Assembly (NCBI GenBank): GCA_029257745.1
Contig: JARIAS010000038.1
Coordinates: 1 to 42,756 of the forward strand
Source: Candidatus Cryptobacteroides sp.
GTDB lineage: Bacteria > Bacteroidota > Bacteroidia > Bacteroidales > UBA932
Direction of reading: 5' to 3'
DNA: 42,756 nt
Shown here: positions 1 through 10,015 of the stretch, one piece after another
Layout: every line of letters begins with the position of its first letter
Position numbering within the stretch: position 1 is the first letter of the stretch
Made by a program: the position numbers and the translations under genes
The notes under the pieces: model-generated
The model's input: only the letters and a program-made list of their open reading frames with translations
Told to the model about the DNA's origin: nothing
The model's database searches: none

Positions 1-101
1 GTACTTCCCTTATCAGTGTTCTTCCATTCTAATAATTCCTCGTAGATTTTTCTTTTAAATATCATATTACAGTGAAAAATAAATACGAATATAAGTTTTA
101 C

Positions 102-154
102 TGCACAAATCTCAAAATTTATATCCATAATTTATGCACAAATCTCAAAATTTA
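102..154. repeat. Two-copy 20-bp direct repeat (tgcacaaatctcaaaattta), 33-bp period
   Basis: Exact copies at 102-121 and 135-154 in the AT-rich intergenic region. Confidence 0.9.
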
Positions 155-555
155 AATCTTATTACACAGTCTATCTACTATTGTGAAATATGTTCACAGG
201 CTTATACAAATTACCTACATATGCTTATGTCTTAAATTATCATAGTAAATCCTTGATTAATATACTCTTATCAGTACAACACTCTATGCTTAATCCCGTA
301 TTTACCATTTACACAAAAAAAATATAGTGCCGTCAATAAAATCAAGTCTAAGCTATATATAATTCAGTCTAATCATTGGCACTAATAAATATGTTACAGT
401 CTTTATTATAAATAAAGTCAAGTGCAGAGAGTTATCATATTTGAAGAGCTCTAATGGCAATGAAAGTCTTAAGAGTTCGTCTAAGTGTAGAAAGAGTAAT
501 ACCTAATATTTCAATTTATATAAAGATTAGTATAATTTAGCAGATTCTGACATTA

Positions 556-1188
556 TTACTTTTTGCGTATTAGACTTATTCCATCACGTAGTGGCAATAT
601 AACTACATCTACACGAGGGTCATTAGCTATCATCTCATTAAACTGCATAATCCCCTGAGTTTGTTTGTCTTGGTCTATTTTGTCAGCGTAAACTTTTCCA
701 GACCATAGCACATCGTCAGCAATAATAAGACCACCCTTGCGAACTTTATCAAAAACAGCCTTGTAATAGTCTATATATTCTCTTTTATTGGCATCTATGA
801 ATACTAAGTCATAGCAAGTGTCTAGCTTATTGATATTGTCTAAAGCATCTCCAAAATGCACAATTATTTTGTCCTTTACACCAGCACGCTCTTGTGCTTC
901 ATAAATTAGATCTGCCAATTCATCATTTATTTCTAAAGAATCAATATGCCCATCATTTTCAAGGCCATAAGCAAGGCAAATAGACGAGTATCCTGTAAAT
1001 GCACCTATTTCTAATATGTTTTTAGCCCTAGTTAATCTTACTAGCATAGTTAAAAGTTGGCCTTGAACCTGTCCTGATAGCATTCTTGGATAGTTTGTCC
1101 TGATATTTGTTTGTCTAACAAGCCATCTTAAAGCCTCTGTCTCTTTAGAACTAAAATTCTCTATATATTGATTTTCTTTTGTTTTCAT
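556..1188 (-). CDS. O-methyltransferase, SAM-dependent (class I, CCoAMT-like)
   Basis: LEIGAFTGYSSICLAYGL, FIDANKREYIDYY, GGLIIADDVLWSGKV motifs; start moved to MKTKENQ (ATG at 1188) because the longer ORF overlaps the upstream gene. Confidence 0.93.
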   Translation of the reverse strand: MKTKENQYIENFSSKETEALRWLVRQTNIRTNYPRMLSGQVQGQLLTMLVRLTRAKNILEIGAFTGYSSICLAYGLENDGHIDSLEINDELADLIYEAQERAGVKDKIIVHFGDALDNINKLDTCYDLVFIDANKREYIDYYKAVFDKVRKGGLIIADDVLWSGKVYADKIDQDKQTQGIMQFNEMIANDPRVDVVILPLRDGISLIRKK

Positions 1189-1189
1189 A

Positions 1190-2413
1190 TTAAATATATG
1201 TAAGACTAGACATGTCTGTAAAAATAGTATTAGCAATAACTTGTAAATTCTCCGCCTCTATGGCATCTATCTTTTCAAAAAGATCTTTGTCATCAGCTAT
1301 CTTATTCAGAGAAAGCAGGGATTTGCCCATGTTAAGACATTGATACTCATTGTTATCAGCAGATATTGCAAGTTGCCCCTTAAGTTGCTTTTTTGCTGCA
1401 TTTAATTGCCTGTCGCTAAGCTTTGTCTTTTTTAGATTATTGAGTATGCTATATACCTTTTTACTGCATTGTTCTATATTGTTTTTATCGCAGCCAAAGA
1501 AAATGCTAAATAGTCCCGTATCACTATATGGAGTATAGTTTGCTTCGACATTGTATACCCAGCCGTGTTTCTCCCTTAATACCTTATTTAGCATAGAATT
1601 TGAGGCAGGACCTCCTAATATATTGCATAAAAGTGCAGTAGCAATTCTTCCCTTTTCATCATATAAAGAGGGGGCAAAGTTGCCTATTATAGCCAGAGCC
1701 TCATTATTGTCCTTTTTAACAACCTTATTAAAGGGACTATATACTACGGGAGAAAGCACTCTGTCATAAGCCTTTACCTCATTGCCTTGTGGAAAAAAAC
1801 TGTCGATTAATTTAATAAGTTCTTTTTCTGCCCTCTTTTCATCTATATTACATACAAGGCTAAAAACCATATTGTTAGCTGTAAAATGAAGCCTTGCAAA
1901 GTCTATTAATTCTTGGCTACTTATAGCAGCAACACTCTTGCTGTCCCCAAGAATAGTTTTACCCAATGGGTGGCAGCCAAAGATTAGTTCCTCAAATCTG
2001 TCTATTATATCTTCGCTAGGATTGTCTTGATAGGACTTTATCTCATCAATTACCACAGTCTTTTCTACCTCAATCTCTTTTTTGGGGAAACTAGGGCTAC
2101 TAGCAAGCTCTAGCAGGAGACTTTCAGCCTTTTTAATATCCTCCTTAAGAACAGTAGCATATATTACAAGCTCTTCTTTAGTGGTATAGGCATTCAGCTC
2201 TCCTCCAAGTTTATCTAGATAGTTATTTATAATACGGGCACTTTTATCCTTGCTGCCCTTGAATATTGTGTGCTCTGCGAAATGGGTAATGCCATTGTGA
2301 AAGTTTGACTCATCTCTTGTTCCACATCTTATTGTGATAGCACAATATGCAACAGATGAATTGGACCTCTTAATAGCATATCTTAGTCCACTCTTACTTT
2401 CTCCTATTATCAT
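1190..2413 (-). CDS. M16 family zinc metallopeptidase (insulinase/processing peptidase-like)
   Basis: Inverted zinc motif HFAEHTIFKGS plus downstream E; typical M16 length and order. Confidence 0.93.
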   Translation of the reverse strand: MIIGESKSGLRYAIKRSNSSVAYCAITIRCGTRDESNFHNGITHFAEHTIFKGSKDKSARIINNYLDKLGGELNAYTTKEELVIYATVLKEDIKKAESLLLELASSPSFPKKEIEVEKTVVIDEIKSYQDNPSEDIIDRFEELIFGCHPLGKTILGDSKSVAAISSQELIDFARLHFTANNMVFSLVCNIDEKRAEKELIKLIDSFFPQGNEVKAYDRVLSPVVYSPFNKVVKKDNNEALAIIGNFAPSLYDEKGRIATALLCNILGGPASNSMLNKVLREKHGWVYNVEANYTPYSDTGLFSIFFGCDKNNIEQCSKKVYSILNNLKKTKLSDRQLNAAKKQLKGQLAISADNNEYQCLNMGKSLLSLNKIADDKDLFEKIDAIEAENLQVIANTIFTDMSSLTYI

Positions 2414-3225
2414 CTTAAAAACCTCATCTTGAAAAGATCATACTTAGTAAAACCTGCCCTCTGCTTGCAATTATATTTTTTTAAGTAATATAATTCATGA
2501 GTTTTTGCATCAAAAAGCATCTTATAACAAATATGTCTGCCATTAAAGTCAGCAGAATTGATGCAATAACTTACTAGTGCATTCTCTCTGTTGATAAAAT
2601 GGCTGTCTGCACTAGTATCATCTACTATGAATATATTTTTCTTTGTAAATTTATCAAGATTAATATTGTCCAAATCAAAGGCTAAATCACTTTTAGCTAA
2701 ATAGATAGGCTTTCCCCTTGCCTTGCTTAAAGATTTAGAATGTATGTTGGAAAAAGTACTGTATAAAGATTGTTTAATATAATTTTGCATTATATTAACA
2801 ATAGCAGGTAGGTAGTTTTCTAAGCGTGTGCTTATTTTACTCTTCGAACATATAGGAAATTCTACGACTTCCAGCATCTTGTCTATTTTATCTCCACTAC
2901 CGCCTTTAACTATTTTAAGAGCTAATATATCATGCTTGCTTTCAAAACAATGTTTGAGGATAGTGCTAATCATAAAATAATAATCATCTCTTGTTTTTAG
3001 AATTTCAAAGTCTTCTTTGCTACAAAATTCAAATGGGGATATCAGCCATGTATTCTTTACAGCTTCTTTAATACATCTGTCTAAAAAGGGATTTCCACTC
3101 AATACAACCTTTGTTTGTCGCATTGGGAAGTCTCTTAACTTCTCTCCTTTAGTCAGGATTTTTATTTGGGAAAAAGCCTGTAAGGATATTAATAATATGA
3201 TGATTATTGATAAAATACGTTTCAT
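2410..3225 (-). CDS. Conserved hypothetical secreted/periplasmic protein
   Basis: 271 aa ORF with N-terminal signal peptide (MKRILSIIIILLISLQAFSQ); overlaps the M16 gene by 4 bp. Confidence 0.75.
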   Translation of the reverse strand: MKRILSIIIILLISLQAFSQIKILTKGEKLRDFPMRQTKVVLSGNPFLDRCIKEAVKNTWLISPFEFCSKEDFEILKTRDDYYFMISTILKHCFESKHDILALKIVKGGSGDKIDKMLEVVEFPICSKSKISTRLENYLPAIVNIMQNYIKQSLYSTFSNIHSKSLSKARGKPIYLAKSDLAFDLDNINLDKFTKKNIFIVDDTSADSHFINRENALVSYCINSADFNGRHICYKMLFDAKTHELYYLKKYNCKQRAGFTKYDLFKMRFLR

Positions 3226-3230
3226 AAATG

Positions 3231-3238
3231 CAAAGTTA
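3231..3238 (-). promoter_or_regulatory. Candidate Bacteroidota -7 element (TAACTTTG on minus strand)
   Basis: Matches TAnnTTTG; 5 nt upstream of the ATG of the 2410-3225 gene. Confidence 0.5.
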
Positions 3239-3252
3239 CAAAAATTAATATG

Positions 3253-3260
3253 TACATTTG
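3253..3260 (+). promoter_or_regulatory. Candidate -7 element (TACATTTG) for dnaX
   Basis: Matches TAnnTTTG, 24 nt upstream of dnaX ATG. Confidence 0.5.
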
Positions 3261-3284
3261 TTTGTTTAGCATAAAGAATTTATA

Positions 3285-5132
3285 ATGGCAGAATACATCG
3301 TTTCGGCAAGAAAATATAGACCAGATTCATTTGAATCGCTTATTGGGCAAGACAATATTGCACAGACTTTGAAAAACTCGATATCTAGGGACAAACTAGC
3401 TCATGCTTATTTGTTTTGTGGTCCCAGAGGTGTGGGAAAGACTAGTGCAGCACGTATTTTTGCAAAAACCATTAATTGTCAAAATCTTAATGAAAAGAAT
3501 GAACCTTGCGGACATTGTGAATCCTGTGTTTCTTTTAATGAGGGACGTTCTTATTGTATTCATGAAATGGATGCAGCCTCTAATAACAGCGTAGATGAGA
3601 TTAAAACGCTAATAGAGCAGGTGTATATACCTCCTCAAGTGGGTAAGTATAGCGTGTATATAGTTGATGAGGTACATATGTTGTCTACTGCAGCTTTCAA
3701 TGCTTTTTTGAAGACCTTGGAAGAACCTCCTGCCTATGCAATTTTCATACTTGCGACTACTGAAAAGCATAAAATCCCTGCTACAATACTATCTAGATGT
3801 CAGACATTTGATTTTAAGCGTATTACAGTAAGTGATATAGTATTGAATTTAAGAAATATAGCAGAAAAAGAGTCTATAACAATAGATGATGAGTCTTTGC
3901 ATATTATAGCGATGAAATCTGATGGGGCTATGAGAGATGCCTTGACTATTTTTGATCAGACAGTTGCTTTTTGTGGTGAGAATATAAGTTACGATGCCGT
4001 ATTGAGAAATCTAAATGTTTTAGATTATGAATATAGTTTTCGTCTTGTAGATTATTTTCTTAGTTCTGATTATGCCAAGGCCTTATTGGTCTTCAATGAG
4101 GTTTTGTCTAAGGGCTTTAATTCTTTATACTTTGTATCAGCATTAAGTACACATTTTAGGAATCTGTTAGTCGCTAAGACCGCTGAATCACAGGTTCTTA
4201 TGGATTTGCCACAATCCTTGAAGCAGAGGTATATACAGCAGGCTTCAGGACTATCTTTGGCATTTATATATGAGGCCCTCAATATATGTGCAAGCTGTGA
4301 ATCAAGCTATAAGCATAGTGTCAATCCAAGATTGGCGATTGAATTTGCATTGATAAAGCTATGTTTTATAGTACAAGCACCTAAGCAAGAGAGTATAGCT
4401 GTTTTAAAGAAAGAGGAAGTTTCTAGCACGGATAGAAACTCTGCACAGCTAAATGAGAAAAGTTCTGATAATCACAGACTTGAGGGTGATATGCAGGAGC
4501 ATAAGGCATCAGAAAAAAATATTGAGCAAAAACCTCAAGAGTCTAATAATCAAACTTTATCAAGTGGTACTGAAGCAAATACTGCTTCTCTTAATAAATC
4601 GGAACTTATAGGCAATAATGAAGAAAAGCCAGTAAGTGAGGGGAGTCCTGTGCAAGAAAAAGCAAAGAGAGGCCGTCGCCCTTTAAAGTCTACAATCTCT
4701 TTAAATAATATAGCTGAAGATAAAAAAGTTCAGGATACTGTAAATGTTCAGATGGAGGATAGGATACCTGATGATGAGGAGATTCGACTGAAATGGAAGG
4801 AATTAGCTGGAGCATATGCCTCAAGACCTAGACTTGCAACGGCTATTGCTGAGTCTATATTGCAGATTGATTTGGCGGAAGACCATAAGCGAATCGTATT
4901 CTTGGTATCTAATCAAGCTCAGCAGCAGTGGCTGAGAGAAAATTTGTTGAGGGAATTGCAAACAAGATTATGCGAGCTACTTAGAACTACTAAAATAAGT
5001 TTGTTAGTTGATCTAATGCCAACGACTGAAGTAGTTCATAAACATATGACACAAAAAGAAAGAGGTGCTCATATGATGAATAATAATCCTAATGTAAAGG
5101 AATTGGTGGAAGATTTAAATTTAGATATATAA
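3285..5132 (+). CDS. dnaX: DNA polymerase III subunit gamma/tau
   Basis: [39 protein letters not shown] Walker A, Zn cysteines [24 protein letters not shown]. Confidence 0.97.
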   Translation: MAEYIVSARKYRPDSFESLIGQDNIAQTLKNSISRDKLAHAYLFCGPRGVGKTSAARIFAKTINCQNLNEKNEPCGHCESCVSFNEGRSYCIHEMDAASNNSVDEIKTLIEQVYIPPQVGKYSVYIVDEVHMLSTAAFNAFLKTLEEPPAYAIFILATTEKHKIPATILSRCQTFDFKRITVSDIVLNLRNIAEKESITIDDESLHIIAMKSDGAMRDALTIFDQTVAFCGENISYDAVLRNLNVLDYEYSFRLVDYFLSSDYAKALLVFNEVLSKGFNSLYFVSALSTHFRNLLVAKTAESQVLMDLPQSLKQRYIQQASGLSLAFIYEALNICASCESSYKHSVNPRLAIEFALIKLCFIVQAPKQESIAVLKKEEVSSTDRNSAQLNEKSSDNHRLEGDMQEHKASEKNIEQKPQESNNQTLSSGTEANTASLNKSELIGNNEEKPVSEGSPVQEKAKRGRRPLKSTISLNNIAEDKKVQDTVNVQMEDRIPDDEEIRLKWKELAGAYASRPRLATAIAESILQIDLAEDHKRIVFLVSNQAQQQWLRENLLRELQTRLCELLRTTKISLLVDLMPTTEVVHKHMTQKERGAHMMNNNPNVKELVEDLNLDI

Positions 5133-5145
5133 TAGCTTAAAGATT

Positions 5146-5913
5146 ATGAAGTTGCGTTGTGAAAATTTGGTAAAGAAGTACGGCATAAGAACTGTCGTTA
5201 AAGGTGTGTCTATGGAAGTTGAGCAAGGGGAAATTGTAGGCTTTCTTGGACCTAATGGTGCAGGTAAGACAACAAGTTTTTATATGATAACAGGACAGAT
5301 TGTTCCAAATGCAGGTAGGATATATCTTGATGATGAGGATATTACTTCATTACCTATGTATAAGCGTGCAAAAAAAGGCTTAGGCTATTTATCTCAAGAA
5401 GCATCTGTATTTAGGAAAATGTCAGTGGAGGATAATATATTATCTGTAATGCAGATGTCTAATATGTCTAAAACTCAAATGTATGATAGATTAGAGGCCC
5501 TTATAGACGAATTTAATCTATCAAAGGTTCGTAAAAGTCTTGGTATTCAGCTGTCAGGTGGAGAAAAAAGACGTTGTGAGATAGCTAGGGCATTGGCAAT
5601 AGACCCTAAGTTTATTCTTCTTGATGAACCCTTTGCAGGAGTTGACCCCATAGCCGTAGAAGATATTCAATATATTATAGCAAAATTAAAATATAAAAAT
5701 ATCGGAGTAATTATTACTGACCATAATGTAGGAGAAACTCTTGCTATAACAGATAGAGCCTATTTGTTATATGAAGGCAATATCTTGCAATCTGGTACAC
5801 CAGAAGCTTTGGCATCAGATGAAGATGTAAGAACAAAATATTTAGGCTCAGGTTTTGTTTTAAGAAAATCTGTATCGGTAGAGCGTGCTAAAAAAGAGTA
5901 TGAGCAACCTTAG
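5146..5913 (+). CDS. lptB: LPS export ABC transporter ATP-binding protein
   Basis: [16 protein letters not shown] Walker [16 protein letters not shown] signature, [11 protein letters not shown] Walker B, LptB-like. Confidence 0.95.
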   Translation: MKLRCENLVKKYGIRTVVKGVSMEVEQGEIVGFLGPNGAGKTTSFYMITGQIVPNAGRIYLDDEDITSLPMYKRAKKGLGYLSQEASVFRKMSVEDNILSVMQMSNMSKTQMYDRLEALIDEFNLSKVRKSLGIQLSGGEKRRCEIARALAIDPKFILLDEPFAGVDPIAVEDIQYIIAKLKYKNIGVIITDHNVGETLAITDRAYLLYEGNILQSGTPEALASDEDVRTKYLGSGFVLRKSVSVERAKKEYEQP

Positions 5914-7061
5914 TTGCCTACATAGTTTGCAATATCATCTGTGGATATAGTTTTTCCTCCTAAGATGATAAGTCTCTCTATAACATTGCGAAGCTCTCTT
6001 ATATTACCTTGCCAAGATCTTTCTTGAAGCATAGTTATTGCCTTGTCTTCAATCTCTCTCATTGGCTGTCCTGCTTCAGCACAGATTTGTTTTATAAAAT
6101 AATCAATAAGAAGAGGTATATCTTCTTTTCTTTCATCTAGAGATGGAACTTTAATTAGGATAACACTTAATCTATGATAAAGGTCTTCTCTAAAGTTACC
6201 TTTTTTTATTTCTTCTTTTAGATTCTTATTAGTGGCAGCAATTACTCTTACATTGACAGTTATATCTTTATCACTGCCTACTCTAGTAAGTCTTTTTTCT
6301 TGTAAAACTCTTAGTACCTTTGCTTGGGCTGCAAGACTCATATCACCTATTTCATCTAAGAATAGTGTCCCCCCATCAGCTTGCTCAAATTTGCCTTTAT
6401 GCTGTTTTACTGCAGAAGTAAAAGCACCTTTTTCATGTCCAAAAAGTTCACTTTCTATAAGTTCAGATGGAATGGCAGCACAATTAACTTCTATGAGTGG
6501 TAGTTTGCTTCTGTCACTATATGAGTGTAAACTTCTGGCTACAAGCTCTTTACCTGTTCCGTTGCTTCCTGTTATAAGCACTCGTGCATCAGTCGGAGCT
6601 ACTTTTTGAATTATTTCTTTAATCTTACATATAGCCTCGGATTCTCCTATCATCTCTTGCCCATAGATTTTCTTTTTTAGGTTGTTATTATCTTTTAGGA
6701 GAGTAACTTTCTCGCTTGCATTCTTTATAGTAATAAGAATTCTGTTTAAGTCTAAGGGTTTTTGAATAAAATCGAAAGCTCCTTTTTTTATACAGTCAAC
6801 AGCTGTTTCTATATCACCATGTCCTGATATCATCACGATAGCTGCATCAATGCCTTCTTCAATCATCTTTTCTAAGACTTCAGTGCCTTCCATATTAGGC
6901 ATTTTTATGTCACAGAATATAACATCAAATTTTTCCTTATTAACGATGCTAAGGGCTTTTTCTCCATCTTCAGCTACTTCTACATCATAACCTTCATCTA
7001 TTAATATTTCTTTTAAAGAGTTACGTATGGCTCTTTCATCATCTATAACAAGGATTCTCAT
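5910..7061 (-). CDS. Sigma-54-dependent response regulator (NtrC/NtrX family)
   Basis: Receiver domain [16 protein letters not shown]...[13 protein letters not shown]+ GESEAIC..., GAFTSA motif [36 protein letters not shown]. Start set at MRIL rather than the upstream ATG. Confidence 0.95.
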   Translation of the reverse strand: MRILVIDDERAIRNSLKEILIDEGYDVEVAEDGEKALSIVNKEKFDVIFCDIKMPNMEGTEVLEKMIEEGIDAAIVMISGHGDIETAVDCIKKGAFDFIQKPLDLNRILITIKNASEKVTLLKDNNNLKKKIYGQEMIGESEAICKIKEIIQKVAPTDARVLITGSNGTGKELVARSLHSYSDRSKLPLIEVNCAAIPSELIESELFGHEKGAFTSAVKQHKGKFEQADGGTLFLDEIGDMSLAAQAKVLRVLQEKRLTRVGSDKDITVNVRVIAATNKNLKEEIKKGNFREDLYHRLSVILIKVPSLDERKEDIPLLIDYFIKQICAEAGQPMREIEDKAITMLQERSWQGNIRELRNVIERLIILGGKTISTDDIANYVGN

Positions 7062-7091
7062 AATATTAAAATTAAAATGTTGCTCAATTGA

Positions 7092-7099
7092 CAAAGATA
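7092..7099 (-). promoter_or_regulatory. Candidate -7 element (TATCTTTG on minus) for the sigma-54 response regulator
   Basis: CAAAGATA on plus strand, 30 nt upstream of MRIL start. Confidence 0.5.
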
Positions 7100-7131
7100 A
7101 ATAAATCTAATAATAGTTTTGTAAAATTTTG

Positions 7132-7139
7132 TAAATTTG
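7132..7139 (+). promoter_or_regulatory. Candidate -7 element (TAAATTTG) for cmk
   Basis: Matches TAnnTTTG upstream of cmk. Confidence 0.45.
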
Positions 7140-7172
7140 CTTCTACTCTCATAACTAAAATGAGCATAAATT

Positions 7173-7886
7173 ATGGATATATCAAAGATTATAATAGCGA
7201 TAGATGGTTATTCGTCCACAGGTAAGAGTACATTTGCAAAGCTAATTGCACAGCACTTAAAGTTAAAATATATAGATTCTGGAGCTATATATAGGGCTGT
7301 AAGTCTATACGCTTTAGATAATCACTTTGTATCTGATGATAATCAGATTGATGTGAAAAATCTAGAACTCGCCTTGCAAAAACTTGAGGTACATTTTAAA
7401 AATATTGATGGAGAGACCTTTACATATATTGGAGAACTCTGCGTAGAAGAAGAAATAAGAACTCTTAGAGTATCAAATATCGTAAGTCCTATTGCAGAAC
7501 TTTCATGTGTTAGAAAGTATGTTGATACTAGTTTGAGGCATTTTGCAAATGATGGAGGCATAGTGATGGATGGTAGGGATATAGGAACAACAGTATTCCC
7601 TCAGGCTCAGCTTAAGGTATTCATGAGGGCTTCTGATTATATTAGGGCTAAAAGGCGTTATGAAGAGATGTTGGCAAGAGGAAATAAGACTAATATGGAA
7701 GAAGTTTTGTCTAATCTTAAAAATAGGGATTATATTGATTCTCATAGAGAAATCTCGCCTTTGAGACAGGCTGACGATGCTATTGTCTTGGATAATTCTT
7801 ATCTCACTTTACAGCAACAACTTCAATGGTTGGAATGGGTTTTAGAAAATAAGTTATTTCATGAATTTAAAAGTAGAAATAGATAA
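7173..7886 (+). CDS. cmk: Cytidylate kinase
   Basis: IAIDGYSSTGKSTFAKLIA, YIDSGAIYRAVSL, DGRDIGTTVFPQA, RDYIDSHREISPLRQADDAIVLD. Confidence 0.97.
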   Translation: MDISKIIIAIDGYSSTGKSTFAKLIAQHLKLKYIDSGAIYRAVSLYALDNHFVSDDNQIDVKNLELALQKLEVHFKNIDGETFTYIGELCVEEEIRTLRVSNIVSPIAELSCVRKYVDTSLRHFANDGGIVMDGRDIGTTVFPQAQLKVFMRASDYIRAKRRYEEMLARGNKTNMEEVLSNLKNRDYIDSHREISPLRQADDAIVLDNSYLTLQQQLQWLEWVLENKLFHEFKSRNR

Positions 7887-8784
7887 AAAATCCGGTTTTT
7901 GTGGGGGCGTGATTAGGGCTATTGCAGGTGCTGAGAAGCATCTTAAAAAAGCAGATAGACTATATTCTTTAGGCTCTATTGTTCACAATGAAGCAGAGTT
8001 GGAAAGACTTTCTCATAAGGGACTTGCAACAGTTTCTGTTCAAGATATATCTCAAATGTCTAAAAATGATACAGTCTTTATAAGGGCCCATGGAGAGCCA
8101 CCAACTACATATGAGAAGGCAGAAAAAGCTGGTTTAAATATAGTTGATTTTACCTGCCCTGTAGTCTTGAGATTGCAAAAAGACATTAGAATGGCATATG
8201 AAAGGCTGAAAGCAGTAGGTGGGCAGCTTATTATATTCGGAAAGGTGGGGCATGCAGAGGTTTTAGGTTTAATGGGACAGGTAAATTCTGATGCCTTAGT
8301 CATATCAAATATGCAAATGTTGGAAGAGGCTATCGTAAATGCAAGTATACGTTTGGATAAGCCAATAGAAATCTTTTCACAAACTACTAAATCTCCAACT
8401 GAGTACGCTTGTATATGTGATAAAATAAGGGAAGCAATGATGTCTGTTTTGGATATTAGTCAGGAAGAAATTATAGAAAAGAAACTCTTACTTATACATG
8501 ATACAGTGTGTTCTCAAGTTTCTAATCGTCATGAAGTTTTACAAGCCTTTGCCAAAAGTCATAGTATTATAATGTTTGTATCAGGGAAAGAAAGTTCAAA
8601 TGGTAAGGTATTATATGATTTGTGTAAAAAAGTAAATCCTCGCACTTATATGTTAGGCGGTGATGATGAAATAGATAGTAAATGGTTTAGAGACGGAGAT
8701 TTTGTAGGAGTATGTGGTGCAACTTCTACGCCTAAATGGTTGTTAGAGGCAGTAGAAAAGAAAATTTTGCAACTTAGTATATAA
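7861..8784 (+). CDS. ispH: 4-hydroxy-3-methylbut-2-enyl diphosphate reductase
   Basis: SGFCGGVIRAI, IRAHGEPP, DFTCPVV, DTVCSQVSNRHE; overlaps cmk by 26 bp. Confidence 0.96.
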   Translation: MNLKVEIDKKSGFCGGVIRAIAGAEKHLKKADRLYSLGSIVHNEAELERLSHKGLATVSVQDISQMSKNDTVFIRAHGEPPTTYEKAEKAGLNIVDFTCPVVLRLQKDIRMAYERLKAVGGQLIIFGKVGHAEVLGLMGQVNSDALVISNMQMLEEAIVNASIRLDKPIEIFSQTTKSPTEYACICDKIREAMMSVLDISQEEIIEKKLLLIHDTVCSQVSNRHEVLQAFAKSHSIIMFVSGKESSNGKVLYDLCKKVNPRTYMLGGDDEIDSKWFRDGDFVGVCGATSTPKWLLEAVEKKILQLSI

Positions 8785-8789
8785 ATATA

Positions 8790-8797
8790 TAAATTTG
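8790..8797 (+). promoter_or_regulatory. Candidate -7 element (TAAATTTG) for efp
   Basis: Matches TAnnTTTG in the short ispH-efp gap. Confidence 0.45.
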
Positions 8798-8832
8798 TAA
8801 GATATAATAGATTAAGAATTTAATAAAATAAT

Positions 8833-9399
8833 ATGGCAACAACAGCTGATTTTAAAAATGGCCTTTACCTGGAGTTTAATGGTAAGCCATGTATGATTGT
8901 ATGGTTTCAACATGTTAAACCTGGAAAAGGACCAGCTTTCGTAAAGACAAAGTTACGTAATTTGGAAAATGGACGTATTTTGGAAAATACTTTTACCGCA
9001 GGTGCAAAAATTGAGACTATTACCGTAGAAAGGCGTCCTTATCAATTTTTGTATGGAGATGAAGATGGTTTTAACTTTATGCATGAAGAAACATTTGAAC
9101 AAATACATCTTCCACACGATGTCGTAGAAAATTCTGATCTAATGAAAGAAGGACAGCATGTTGAGATGATGTTCGTTTTAGAACCAGAGGAGAGATGTCT
9201 TACCTGTGAGTTACCTACATACGTAACATTAGAGGTTACATACGCAGAGCCTGCTGTTAAGGGAAATACGGCTTCTACCAGTGCTTTAAAAGAATGTACA
9301 TTAGAGACTGGTGCAAAGATTATGGTACCATTGTTTATTAATCAAGGAGATGTAATAACAGTAAATACTACTGAACGCTCTTATGGACAGAGGGTATAA
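8833..9399 (+). CDS. efp: Elongation factor P
   Basis: 188 aa; KPGKGPAFVKTKLRNLENG loop, typical EF-P domain order and C-terminus. Confidence 0.97.
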   Translation: MATTADFKNGLYLEFNGKPCMIVWFQHVKPGKGPAFVKTKLRNLENGRILENTFTAGAKIETITVERRPYQFLYGDEDGFNFMHEETFEQIHLPHDVVENSDLMKEGQHVEMMFVLEPEERCLTCELPTYVTLEVTYAEPAVKGNTASTSALKECTLETGAKIMVPLFINQGDVITVNTTERSYGQRV

Positions 9400-9479
9400 T
9401 CTTTAAGTGTTTTGAAAAGACTTAGATAGAAAATAGAACTGCTTTAAGTTTATTCTATAAATAGCTATCACAAAATAAT

Positions 9480-9510
9480 AAAGGGTTGTAGAACAGTCTA
9501 TAACCCTTTT
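9480..9510. terminator. Bidirectional intrinsic terminator between convergent efp and DUF4783 gene
   Basis: AAAGGGTTGTAGA-ACAG-TCTATAACCCTTTT, 13-bp stem with one G-U pair. Confidence 0.85.
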
Positions 9511-9513
9511 GTC

Positions 9514-9930
9514 TTATACAATCTTTTTTGCAATCTTTATGATTTTAATTTTATGGCCTTGGTCTTCCTTAAGAGTCATTACTATCATAATATTGAATTT
9601 CTTTGAACCTGTATCTAAAGAGCCTAAGGCATATTTAATATTATCTTGACCAGCCGTATGTGTAATGTTAAAATTTCTTGGCTTATATGAGTTGAAAAAA
9701 GATTTAAGTATTTGCTTTGATTGTTCTTTACTACAATTATTCACCTTAGAGAGCATAATCAGTTCAAGATTATTGTCAAACCAAGTAGAAAGCTTCTCTA
9801 CGTCAGCTTGTTGTATATATTTTGCAATTGGTTTAAAAATACTATTACTGTTTAGGCTATTATCTGTCCGGGCACTACTAATACCAGTTACAAAAACACA
9901 ACAAAGAAATAATATTTTTATAAATCTCAT
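9514..9930 (-). CDS. DUF4783-like secreted hypothetical protein
   Basis: Signal peptide; ADVEKLSTWFDNNLELIML...NCSKEQSKQILKSFFNSYKPRNFNI resembles the Bacteroidota DUF4783 family, which often neighbours rlmH. Confidence 0.8.
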   Translation of the reverse strand: MRFIKILFLCCVFVTGISSARTDNSLNSNSIFKPIAKYIQQADVEKLSTWFDNNLELIMLSKVNNCSKEQSKQILKSFFNSYKPRNFNITHTAGQDNIKYALGSLDTGSKKFNIMIVMTLKEDQGHKIKIIKIAKKIV

Positions 9931-9991
9931 TTATATATATGTTTTACTTAACTTAATGTATTATTTTATTGCAAATACCGAGCCACACTCT

Positions 9992-9999
9992 TATATTTG
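9992..9999 (+). promoter_or_regulatory. Candidate -7 element (TATATTTG) for rlmH
   Basis: Matches TAnnTTTG, 16 nt before rlmH ATG. Confidence 0.5.
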
Positions 10000-10015
10000 T
10001 CTAGAATGTATTAGA

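Noticed and set aside
102-154. CRISPR-like array
   Set aside because: Only two 20-bp repeats with a 13-bp spacer and no cas genes.
1-555. tRNA, transposon remnant or small gene in the left intergenic region
   Set aside because: No TpsiC-like motif, terminal inverted repeats or supported ORF recognised by eye.
1350-1769. Two short plus-strand ORFs (62 and 72 aa) inside the M16 peptidase
   Set aside because: Antisense shadows of a conserved gene. The same applies to other 60-93-aa ORFs overlapping confident genes (e.g. 7343-7745, 8052-8303, 16717-16980, 27344-27627, 29735-29986).
4522-4538. 5-bp stem TTGAG/CTCAA after the dnaX A7 run as a frameshift stimulator
   Set aside because: Too short, and only one nucleotide from the slip site; not a convincing stimulatory structure.
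6232-6609. 125-aa plus-strand ORF inside the sigma-54 regulator
   Set aside because: Antisense to a strongly conserved AAA+ domain; Ser/Leu-rich mirror-frame composition.
9665-10015. N-terminal extension of the rlmH ORF
   Set aside because: Antisense to the DUF4783 gene; RlmH homology begins at MKIKLITVGKT and a -7 box lies just upstream of it.
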